A stretch of 31,402 bases of DNA from positions 1 to 31,402 of the forward strand of contig CALEOQ010000590.1 of assembly GCA_937910255.1 (NCBI GenBank), given 5' to 3'. Positions 22,332 through 29,859 of the stretch are shown piece after piece; position 1 is the first letter of the stretch, and each line of letters begins with the position of its first letter. Position numbers and translations under genes: made by a program. Under the pieces are notes generated by a model. The model did not search any database and had not been told where the DNA came from. It saw only the letters and a program-made list of their open reading frames with translations. This stretch comes from an uncultured Caulobacteraceae bacterium (GTDB lineage Bacteria; Pseudomonadota; Alphaproteobacteria; Caulobacterales; Caulobacteraceae).

Positions 22332-25319
22332 TCAGTTGCGTGTGGCGACAGCCGTTGAACTGTCACCCCCAATGAGGAAGGTCGCGACGCCATCGATGGT
22401 CTGACGCAGATAAAGTTCCCGCAGCGGCAGCCTTGGCAGCCCTTGATCTCGCATCATCGATGCGATCTGGACCGCGTAGAGCGAGTTCCCTCCTAGGTCG
22501 AAGAAGCTGTCCGCTAGGCCAACCTCCACCTTCAGGACCTGGCGCCAGATGTCTCGCAGCTGGACCTTCAGGTCCGGCGCAAGGGGCGGTTCGCGGTCTC
22601 CTTCGCCTGTGGCGGTGACCCGCGCCGTCGCGTGGGACTGCCCCGTCAGCACCGGCGGCGGCAAGCGCTTCGGATCCAGCTTGCCATTCTCCGTCAGCGG
22701 CAAGATGGGCATCAACGTGATCGTTGCGGGGGTCATGTAGTCCGGCAACACCCTCGCCACGCGTTGACGGAGATCAGCGAGCTCCCCCGACTGCAGGACC
22801 ACGTAGGCGTCCAGCCGGATATCGGCTGCATCGCCGCGCGACCCACGATGCACGACGACAGCCGCCGCGGTCACGCCCGGTTGCTCCAAGAGGACTGCCC
22901 GGATTTCATCCAACTCGATCCGAAAGCCGCGAATTTTGACCTGATTGTCCAGCCGGCCAAGATGCTCAAGGCGACCATCTGGATGAAGCTTGCCATGATC
23001 GCCGCTGCGATACATTCGACCAGGGAAAAAAGGGTCAGGGAGGAAGCGCTCCGCAGTGAGATCCTCTCGGCGCAAGTATTGCGTGGCGACGCCCACGCCC
23101 CCTACATAGATCTCCCCGGCCGTGCCGGCGGGAAGCATCCTGCCTTGGGGATCCAGCACATAGATGCGCCATCCTGGTAGAGGACGGCCCACTGAACGAG
23201 ATCGCGTCAGAGCGTGCCGGCGTGTGATCGTTTCAGCCGTGACGTGCACCGTCGTTTCGGTGATGCCAAACATGTTCACCAGTCGGCATTCCGTCTCCGG
23301 ATGCCGATCGAACCATCCGAGCAGGGAGCCGCAATCTAAGGGTTCTCCGCCGAATATCACCAGCCTCAGCGCAAGGTCGGAGCTGGTGCGCCGATCGGCC
23401 TCTTGCAGTTGGCTGAAGGCCGACGGCGTCTGATTGAGCACGGTGACGCGTTCGCTCTCGAGCAACTGTAGCAAGTCCTCCGGTGAGCGGCTCGTCCAGA
23501 ATGGCACGATGACGAGATGGCCTCCGGTCATCAAGCAACCCCAGATCTCCCACACGGAAAAGTCGAAAGCGCTCGAGTGGAAGAGCGTCCAGACATCATT
23601 GCTGGCCAGGTCGAACTCGCACTTGGTCGCTGCGATGAGCGATACCACGTTGCAATGCGGGACCACCACACCCTTTGGCCGGCCCGTCGAACCAGATGTG
23701 TAGATGATGTAAGCCGCCGCGTTCCCGTCTGTCTGGGCGCGCGGCGCCGCGTTGGTCTGGTCCTGGGTGATGTCGAGCAATCGAGCTGGCGTGACCGTCA
23801 CCAGGGATCCATCGATCATCAGGCCTTCCGCGCCGATCAACAGTCTGGGGCGGGCGTCATCGAGCGTGAAACTTAGGCGCTCCTTCGGATATGCGGGGTC
23901 GAGCGGAACATAGACCGCGCCCGCCTTGAGGATCCCCAACAGGACCACCACCAAGTCCAAGGAACGCTCTAAGCAAACCCCAACATGGTCCCCGTCGCGC
24001 ACGCCGAGGTGATGGAGACCCATCGCGGTTCGAGCGGCAAGTCGGTCCAACTCTCCGTAGCTCAGGCTGCTTCCGTCGAAGGACAAGGCGGGAGCGTCGG
24101 GTTGCGACCTGGCGAAGCGGGAGACGCGCTGCTCGATCCGCAGATCATGGCCCTGCTGCAAAAGCGGCTGGGATTGGCCCAACGCGGCCATCCTTGCCGA
24201 TTGCGCGGCCGTCATATGGTCGATGGACGCCACGAATCGCCGCTCGTCGTCTTCGAGACTTCGATGGAGGGCGCCGTAGACCACCTCCAGAGCTTCGACA
24301 AAGGCCTGAGCACGTCTCTGGTCGAAGCGGGGAGCTTGGAAGTGGCAGGAGAGGACGACCTCAGAGGCGGACGCCGCGACCTCGATGGTCAACGGGAATG
24401 GAAGGGAGGCGAGGACCGCATGGTGGGCTACCTCGACATCGGCCGCTAGGCTCGTGTATTGGAAGACCAACCCGACTGAAGGCGCTGACGCGCTTGATGC
24501 CGCGGCCGCAGACGCTGAGGCGAGCTGCGTGCGCACGGCATGGAGGAAGTCCTCGACAGTGGCCGCCGCGGGCGGCGCTGCTGGGATAAGGCGTGGCCAG
24601 TCATATCCAGCCGCAACCGACGCAAGGTTGGTGTCAATTGCAGCCACGCCAAGTACGCCCACTGTCACCTCATCGGGTTCGCCATACCTCGACAATATGA
24701 TTCCAGTCGCCGCCAGGAGCAGCGAAGGATCTAAGGGCCCTGAAAGCCAGCCTTTAATTGGCTTAGGCGAGTGATCTGTGGCGCCAGGCTTCACAGGCCG
24801 AGCGCCGGGATACAGCCAGTTGGCCACACTCATTGTGGCGCGCCCTGCTTCCCCATTGTGTCGGGCATCGCCCACTGGGGTCTGAGGACGCGGACCGTCA
24901 CCGACAAGCGCCCGACCTAGCCCTCTCAGGGCGGCTTCGTCGAAAGCATCCCACCGGGCTACGAGGATGAGCTCGGCTGCCGATGCGCCAAACCGCAACA
25001 GTGTCGCCCTCATGCCGCACGGATCGGCGCTCTCTATTGTCCAATTCAGTTCCCTGATGATGCGCGAACGGGCGACCTGGCCATCAACTCCCGCAGGCAG
25101 ACTTTCCGTCCAAAGCGACGGGCGTGGTGAGCCCACTAACCTCGATGAGTTCTTGAACCATTGGTCGATGACGCTTGCGAAGGCGGTCTGGACGCGAGCA
25201 GGATCCCCGGGTCGACCCAAACGAATGCGAAGGGCGTGGCAAGGCGTTGGGGACGGCCGGGCGGCGGCCTTAAATCCCGCGCCCGTCGGACTGAAATCGT
25301 CATGCATGGGCTTTGCCAA
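22332..25319 (-). CDS. NRPS protein: degenerate condensation, threonine adenylation and carrier domains
   Basis: Numbering is from TTG 25319; ATG 25307 is an equally good start. Residues 1-380 resemble a condensation domain, but HHxxxDG is replaced by RWDAFDE at 122-128, so it should not form peptide bonds. Residues 400-890 are an adenylation domain: YTSGSTGRPKG at 540-550, GEIYVGG, YRSGD, and NGK ending at Lys880. Specificity residues Asp586, Phe587, Trp590, Asn629, Ile655, Gly657, Met683, Val691, His692 and Lys880 spell DFWNIGMVHK, the standard threonine code. A carrier domain follows, with Ser946 in DLGGNSL for phosphopantetheine. There is no thioesterase, so threonine must be handed on in trans. 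It is last in a four-gene operon. Confidence 0.93.
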   Translation of the reverse strand: MAKPMHDDFSPTGAGFKAAARPSPTPCHALRIRLGRPGDPARVQTAFASVIDQWFKNSSRLVGSPRPSLWTESLPAGVDGQVARSRIIRELNWTIESADPCGMRATLLRFGASAAELILVARWDAFDEAALRGLGRALVGDGPRPQTPVGDARHNGEAGRATMSVANWLYPGARPVKPGATDHSPKPIKGWLSGPLDPSLLLAATGIILSRYGEPDEVTVGVLGVAAIDTNLASVAAGYDWPRLIPAAPPAAATVEDFLHAVRTQLASASAAAASSASAPSVGLVFQYTSLAADVEVAHHAVLASLPFPLTIEVAASASEVVLSCHFQAPRFDQRRAQAFVEALEVVYGALHRSLEDDERRFVASIDHMTAAQSARMAALGQSQPLLQQGHDLRIEQRVSRFARSQPDAPALSFDGSSLSYGELDRLAARTAMGLHHLGVRDGDHVGVCLERSLDLVVVLLGILKAGAVYVPLDPAYPKERLSFTLDDARPRLLIGAEGLMIDGSLVTVTPARLLDITQDQTNAAPRAQTDGNAAAYIIYTSGSTGRPKGVVVPHCNVVSLIAATKCEFDLASNDVWTLFHSSAFDFSVWEIWGCLMTGGHLVIVPFWTSRSPEDLLQLLESERVTVLNQTPSAFSQLQEADRRTSSDLALRLVIFGGEPLDCGSLLGWFDRHPETECRLVNMFGITETTVHVTAETITRRHALTRSRSVGRPLPGWRIYVLDPQGRMLPAGTAGEIYVGGVGVATQYLRREDLTAERFLPDPFFPGRMYRSGDHGKLHPDGRLEHLGRLDNQVKIRGFRIELDEIRAVLLEQPGVTAAAVVVHRGSRGDAADIRLDAYVVLQSGELADLRQRVARVLPDYMTPATITLMPILPLTENGKLDPKRLPPPVLTGQSHATARVTATGEGDREPPLAPDLKVQLRDIWRQVLKVEVGLADSFFDLGGNSLYAVQIASMMRDQGLPRLPLRELYLRQTIDGVATFLIGGDSSTAVATRN

Positions 25320-26156
25320 TCATCTGGCCGAGAAACCACCATCGACCATCACGATCGCACCCGTCACATGTCTCGCGTCCGGAGACCCTAGCCAGGCCGC
25401 GGCGGCGGAAATGTCGCTTGCTTCAACGAGCGCGTTCATCGGTTGGGCTTGAATGAACGTCTGTTCGTGATCCGCGACAGAAACGGACAGTGACCGCGCG
25501 ATTTCCGAGAGCATGCAGCCCTCAAGCTCGGGGTCATCACGGACTGAGCCTGGGCAGATCGCATTGACCCGCACCTTGTAGGGGCCAAAGTCGAGGGCAG
25601 CTGCCTTGGTGAGGCCCACGACACCGTGCTTGGCCGCGACATAGCCGGCGAAGTGACGATATCCAACAACCCCTGCCGTCGAAGCGATGTTGATGATGCT
25701 CCCCGACCGGCGTTGCAACATGGACCCCGATACCGCCTTCACCATCCGCCAAGTCCCTGTGAGATCGACGTCAAGCATCAAGCGCCATTCTTCCTCGTCG
25801 ATCTCATGGGTGGCCTTGCCAGAGGGCGCGGCAATACCCGCGCTGTTCACCAAGATGTCGATCCGCCCGAACCTCGTGAGCGTTGTCGCCATGGCGCGAT
25901 CAACCGCTAGGGGGTCCCTCACGTCCACAATGATGGATTGAGCAATCGCTCCCTCGGCGCGGCATAGCTCTTCGGTGCAGCTCAGTTGGCTGCTGGTCCC
26001 CAGGGCGTAGGGCACACCGGGAATAGGAGCGGCCACGTCGAGCAGAACGAGCCTCGCGCCCTCTTGCGCAAAACGTATCGCACAGGCGCGGCCGATGCCT
26101 CGGGCGGCGCCCGTTATCACCGCGACGAACCCTTCCAACCCGCCTCTGGCTCTCAT
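25320..26156 (-). CDS. short-chain dehydrogenase/reductase with mycofactocin-SDR-like insertion
   Basis: ATG 26156 overlaps the thioesterase stop by ATGA; the longer open frame is antisense-like and rejected. The 278-residue protein has TGAARGIG at 15-22, NSAG at 104-107, Ser159, and Tyr172/Lys176 in YVAAK. After beta-2 (LVLLDV, 36-41) there is an extra APIPGVPYALGTSSQLSCTEEL segment (43-64). This resembles the insertion in mycofactocin-associated and carveol-type SDRs that bind NAD without releasing it. It probably oxidises or reduces a hydroxyl or ketone of the carrier-bound residue. It ends one base before the NRPS start. Confidence 0.9.
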   Translation of the reverse strand: MRARGGLEGFVAVITGAARGIGRACAIRFAQEGARLVLLDVAAPIPGVPYALGTSSQLSCTEELCRAEGAIAQSIIVDVRDPLAVDRAMATTLTRFGRIDILVNSAGIAAPSGKATHEIDEEEWRLMLDVDLTGTWRMVKAVSGSMLQRRSGSIINIASTAGVVGYRHFAGYVAAKHGVVGLTKAAALDFGPYKVRVNAICPGSVRDDPELEGCMLSEIARSLSVSVADHEQTFIQAQPMNALVEASDISAAAAWLGSPDARHVTGAIVMVDGGFSAR

Positions 26157-26848
26157 GCCGCAAGTGCGGAAGACATGAACAGTCCAAATAGCTGGCCGGG
26201 ATCCTCCGCGACATACATATGGCCCCCAGAAACCTCGACGATTTCGATCGGGACGTTCGTGGCGCCCTGCCACGCCGCGACATCCTCTCGGCTAACTAGG
26301 TCATCCTCCCTGCCCCTGACGCAGGTGACGGGGATGTCCAAGATGGCGCCTGCCGAGGCGCGATAGTTTTCGTGCATCTCCACGTCCGCGCGGATCATCG
26401 GCAGGAGCAGCTCACGCATTTCGGGATCATCCAACGCGGGATGGCTATATCCGGCAAAACTCCGAACCTGATCGAGAAAATCCCCGTCGTTCAAGCCGGT
26501 CGCCCGGCCCGCGCGAAGCCGGCTGGGGCCAGGCGATCCGCTGACAAACAGGCGCTGGCAACCTGGGGACAGATCCCTAAGCCTGAGCGCGAACTCGTAA
26601 GCCAGCACCGCGCCGAGACTGTGTCCGAAGGCGAAGATCTCTCCTCCATCGCCTGCAAGCCTGTCGATCTCAGGCTGCAAACTGTTGATTGCTTGGCTCA
26701 CGTCCAAATATGGCTCTTCGCCCAGGCGGTTCTCCCGTCCCGGCAATTGAATGGGAAGCACGCGAAACTCGTCCCTGAGCGCATGCGCCCATGATCTGAA
26801 AAACGAAGCGCCGGAGCCAGCGAAGGGAAAGCACACCAGTGTACGCAT
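26153..26848 (-). CDS. type II thioesterase of the NRPS cluster
   Basis: I use ATG 26848, which has GGAG nine bases upstream and begins MRTLVCFPFAG, the usual opening; ATGs at 26869 and 26875 are possible. The 231-residue protein has the alpha/beta hydrolase triad of proofreading thioesterases: GHSLG with Ser77, REDD with Asp182 or Asp183, and GGHMYV with His210. LPGREN near 35-40 is another mark of the family. Such enzymes remove wrong or stalled acyl groups from carrier proteins. Here it may instead release or shuttle the threonine product. It sits between the oxygenase and SDR genes in one operon. Confidence 0.92.
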   Translation of the reverse strand: MRTLVCFPFAGSGASFFRSWAHALRDEFRVLPIQLPGRENRLGEEPYLDVSQAINSLQPEIDRLAGDGGEIFAFGHSLGAVLAYEFALRLRDLSPGCQRLFVSGSPGPSRLRAGRATGLNDGDFLDQVRSFAGYSHPALDDPEMRELLLPMIRADVEMHENYRASAGAILDIPVTCVRGREDDLVSREDVAAWQGATNVPIEIVEVSGGHMYVAEDPGQLFGLFMSSALAA

Positions 26849-26932
26849 CGTGCGAGGCTCCAAACCCATTTTCATCAAGAGTCTCTGCGAACGGCGGCGC
26901 GAAGTTCGCGGGCAATCCGCATCTCGATCCTG

Positions 26933-27982
26933 CTATTGGCGATTTGCGACGGGGTGTTCCGCCCCGCCGGCGTCGTGACGATCTGAAACGGCGCAGGCGT
27001 CCAGGCGTCCTCCGCCATCTCCCTCGGGCGCGCTATAGCTCCTAAGAAGTGAGGCCAGCACCTGGCGGTCACCTTCGAAAGCGCGCCTGCCGTGGGCGAA
27101 CTGCATGTTGTCTAGAAGCGCTACGTCGCCTTTCCGCCAGTCGATTTCGATCGCCGCATCGCTATAGGCTGCTCGGATGAGCTTCAGGTCGGACGGGGCG
27201 ATCTCGCCGCCGTCCCCGTAGGTCGCATTCCGTGGCAGCCGATCGGCGCCGAAGTATTCGACGAGGTTCGCCATGGCCTTCGGCTCAAGCGCCGACGGAT
27301 GGAAAAGATGGGCCTGGTTGAAGAAGATAGTCTCACCAGACGCTGGGTGCTGAGCAACGCCTTGGCAGACCTGTTCCGTTCGCAGTGTCTCCTGGTCCAA
27401 CCAAGTGTAGTCAATGCTGTGCTCGAAACAGTAACGTTCCACGTCGGATCGGTCTTCCGTCTGGAAAACCGTTTGCCAGGGCAAGTCCACGAAGGGCCTG
27501 TAATGGCGAATATACCTGACGCGACGCCGTGAGAACGAATCGACCAGCGCCGGGGGCAACGCAGTAGTTACGGTGCGCATCCGTGCTATCGGCGTTTGCC
27601 CGCCAAGTACCGCCGGTTTCAAGCAGCAAAAGGCGACCCAAAGCGGCCATGTACGCTGGTAAGCGTTCTCGCAGTGCAGCGGTATCTCGAGCGACTTTGG
27701 GTATTCAGTCGCCGTGAATACATCACGGTCGACATTGTTTCTCGGCGTCGATCTGTAAGTATACCGCATCGCTGGCGCGTGAAGCGCCTCCACGGCGTCT
27801 TGAAAATCGGATGGCGCATCGACGCTGAATCCACGAAACAGCACCGCGCCATACTTTTCAACCAGAGCAGAGATCTCGGCGGTGCGGGCGCGCAATAGCA
27901 TCCCAAGCGACGCGGTTCCGCAAGACGCGCTCGTCACCACATGAGGCGCATCCTCGGGTATCGGCGTAGAAGCTTCACTCAT
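26933..27982 (-). CDS. TauD/SyrP-like Fe(II)/2-oxoglutarate hydroxylase
   Basis: The 349-residue protein is of the TauD family, closest in pattern to SyrP-like hydroxylases of NRPS clusters. LHCENAYQRTWP at 102-113 gives His103 and Glu105 as iron ligands, GGQTPI at 127-132 is the next conserved turn, His297 in AHGRR is the distal ligand, and Arg306 is the likely 2-oxoglutarate anchor. The HxE form has the carboxylate ligand, so it should hydroxylate rather than halogenate. The predicted substrate is the threonyl group on the A-T protein's carrier domain. The C-terminal 30 residues (after YSAPEG) are low-complexity. It is first in the operon of four. Confidence 0.92.
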   Translation of the reverse strand: MSEASTPIPEDAPHVVTSASCGTASLGMLLRARTAEISALVEKYGAVLFRGFSVDAPSDFQDAVEALHAPAMRYTYRSTPRNNVDRDVFTATEYPKSLEIPLHCENAYQRTWPLWVAFCCLKPAVLGGQTPIARMRTVTTALPPALVDSFSRRRVRYIRHYRPFVDLPWQTVFQTEDRSDVERYCFEHSIDYTWLDQETLRTEQVCQGVAQHPASGETIFFNQAHLFHPSALEPKAMANLVEYFGADRLPRNATYGDGGEIAPSDLKLIRAAYSDAAIEIDWRKGDVALLDNMQFAHGRRAFEGDRQVLASLLRSYSAPEGDGGGRLDACAVSDRHDAGGAEHPVANRQ

Positions 27983-28101
27983 GGGTCATCACTCGCCCCG
28001 TGCGATCCGGCTCTATGCGGCTGTCTCACGGCCAATGTCGCGTTAAGCCCGGCTGATCGGAAGGCTTTCGATCAAGTCGAGGCGTGCATGCATTGATGTG
28101 C

Positions 28102-28130
28102 AGTATACCGCGAAACTACGCGACAATGTC
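28102..28130 (-). promoter_or_regulatory. possible promoter of the oxygenase-NRPS operon
   Basis: Read on the minus strand, TATACT (28107-28102) is a near-consensus -10 element with GACATT 17 bp upstream as a poor -35. It would leave a leader of about 115 bases before the oxygenase start at 27982. It lies in the 291-bp gap between the free carrier protein and the oxygenase. Only the -10 is convincing. Confidence 0.3.
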
Positions 28131-28273
28131 TAGCGTCTAAATGCAGAGGTGCGGTCTCGGCCTAAGAGGGCTGTGGTCCCCGGTCGGTGACGCAGCTCGC
28201 CTTTGTCTCCCGAAAGCCAGGACTGTCCCGCATGCTCGAAATGCCGCGCGGGCGTCAGGCCTGACGAGGCGCC

Positions 28274-28633
28274 TCAGCCCGGATCGGGCCCCTCGCATCC
28301 CACTAATCGTTCCAGTTCATCATCCGTCATGCCGTCCAGCATGGCCAGGATCTGTCCTTCAACGAGGGCGGCCAGGCCGGCGACATTGAGGCAGGAGAAT
28401 GCGGCTTCAAGGTCGAGGTCCAGCGAGAAATGCTGCTGGATCCGGTTGAACACCTTGGACGCAGCGATTGAATCGGCGCCGAGTTCAAAGAGGTCTGCAA
28501 AAGGAGCGATCCCCTGGATGTCTAGAGCGTCCTCCACGAAGCCGGAGATGGTCGACTGAATGTCCAGCCGGAGCTCAGCGCTGCCTGCAGTTGGGGCGGC
28601 CGTGCCGTGATCGACTCGCGTATCGACTTCCAT
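28274..28633 (-). CDS. free-standing peptidyl/acyl carrier protein
   Basis: The 119-residue protein has a single carrier domain. The attachment site is Ser55 in LFELGADSIAASKV, with the preceding helix FVEDALDI and following helices of a PCP/ACP fold. About 20 residues before and a tail, MLDGMTDDELERLVG, after the domain are typical of NRPS docking or C-terminal tails. It needs a phosphopantetheinyl transferase, which is not in this window. It may hold an amino acid or fatty acyl group used by the cluster, possibly as donor for the plus-strand condensation domain. It is 291 bp upstream of the oxygenase operon on the same strand. Confidence 0.88.
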   Translation of the reverse strand: MEVDTRVDHGTAAPTAGSAELRLDIQSTISGFVEDALDIQGIAPFADLFELGADSIAASKVFNRIQQHFSLDLDLEAAFSCLNVAGLAALVEGQILAMLDGMTDDELERLVGCEGPDPG

Positions 28634-28867
28634 CTCACCGTCTCCGCAGGTTTACACGGCAGGTCTAGGCGCCGGCCGAGTGCTATCACAGCGTGGGATG
28701 ATGATGAAGTGTATCCAACGGAGCGCGTCGCCGCCTGGACTTGTGCGCCATCGTCGGGCCATGCGGAGGCGGAATTGCGCTTCGCTCAAGGGGCGTACTG
28801 CTCAGCAGAACGACGAACTGGCTAGCCTCTTAGGCTGGCCCAGAGGGGCAAACGTTGATTGGCGCTC

Positions 28868-29434
28868 TCAGGATTTGCGCTGCGGCGCCAATCGGCGCGC
28901 CCGCTCCGGGGCGACAGGCTTTTCAGCCTGCGGCAGTCGTCCTAGCCCAATACGTTTCGCCACTTCGGACCGATCTCGCGCGTAGCTTGGGGCCACCATG
29001 GGATAGTCAGGGGGCAGAGCCCACTTGCGTCGGTAATCGTCCGGCGTCATGCCGTACTTTGCCATGAGGTGGCGCCGCAGCGAGCGATACCGTTTCCCGT
29101 CTTCAAGGCTGACGAGATAGTCGTCATTGATCGAGTCCTCGATCGGGAACGCAGGCTGCAATGTTGCCGGCTCGACCGCCGTGATGATCTCGGGATTCGA
29201 CTGTGCCGGGGGGGGCGCTGGAGCGGCCTGTAGCGCCGTATTGGCATAGGTCTGCGCGGGAACATCGGCGTGACCTTGCAGGGCGGCGCGCAGATCGCGA
29301 ACAAGTTGCGGTAGATCGGCCGGGGGCACGGGCGTGCCCGGTAGGTAGGCCACCAAGATCTCGGTCGCTAATCTTGCCACATCTTCGTTGTCGGACTGGC
29401 GCTGCGACTGCGCTGGACGGTTGGAGGGGTTCAC
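28868..29434 (-). CDS. MucR/Ros-family transcriptional regulator, variant zinc finger
   Basis: The 188-residue protein has the MucR core at about 103-165: DDYLVSLEDGKRYRSLRRHL, AKYGMTPDDYRRKWALPPDYPMVAPSYA and RSEVAKRIGLG, nearly the family consensus. The residue before LEDGK, usually the zinc-binding Cys, is Ser109 here, while Asp112 and His122 remain. MucR proteins bind AT-rich DNA and act as global or cluster-specific regulators in alphaproteobacteria. Its place between the carrier protein and the plus-strand NRPS suggests it controls the cluster. GTG 29434 is the start. The N-terminal 95 residues contain a proline/alanine linker. Confidence 0.88.
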   Translation of the reverse strand: MNPSNRPAQSQRQSDNEDVARLATEILVAYLPGTPVPPADLPQLVRDLRAALQGHADVPAQTYANTALQAAPAPPPAQSNPEIITAVEPATLQPAFPIEDSINDDYLVSLEDGKRYRSLRRHLMAKYGMTPDDYRRKWALPPDYPMVAPSYARDRSEVAKRIGLGRLPQAEKPVAPERARRLAPQRKS

Positions 29435-29468
29435 CTAGGTTCCGCTTTTCATCTAGAATCGTGTTTTC

Positions 29469-29496
29469 AAGTTACTGAGTTACAGTTCGAAGTCAA
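29469..29496 (-). promoter_or_regulatory. probable promoter of the MucR-like gene
   Basis: On the minus strand TTGACT (29496-29491), a 16-bp spacer and TAACTT (29474-29469) form a reasonable sigma-70-type promoter about 35 bases before GTG 29434. The AT-rich stretch up to about 29515 is also a plausible MucR self-binding site. The rest of the gap up to the NRPS at 29860 holds no gene I can support and must contain the NRPS promoter. Confidence 0.4.
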
Positions 29497-29859
29497 ATAT
29501 CCAGCAGATATCGGCGGTGTCTGAACTCTTCCCCTCAGCGTCATGCCGCACCTCAATCTAGGGAGCGTGTCCGGCCGATGTTCGAGCCTTTGGCTGCAGC
29601 CCAAGCCGCCCGCCGAAATTTGCCTGGAGAGCGGTTCGTGGGACGCGGCCCGCAAATGTCGCGAGCCCCAGGATAAAATCGAAACGGCCGGACGCGGTAC
29701 GCAGAAGTGTAGGCGGGCGGGCGTGTGATTGTGGATTGATCCGGCATTTCAGTTGTTCCATAAATTCCAGCGTCCGCATTGCTGATGTTTTGTGGCGCCG
29801 TTCCCTTCCGGTGAGCGCGAGCGTGCGTGTCAGGGCCTGAGATTGCGGTGGAGAATGTA

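Noticed and set aside
23985..24449. 154-residue plus-strand frame and similar long frames inside the NRPS
   Set aside because: They are antisense shadows of a well-conserved adenylation and condensation sequence, a usual effect of high GC content.
26157..26273. N-terminal extension of the SDR
   Set aside because: It overlaps the thioesterase coding region in another frame; ATG 26156 with the ATGA overlap gives a normal SDR start.
26933..27982. SyrB2-like halogenase
   Set aside because: Halogenases replace the acidic iron ligand with Gly/Ala; here HCE retains Glu105, so hydroxylation is expected.
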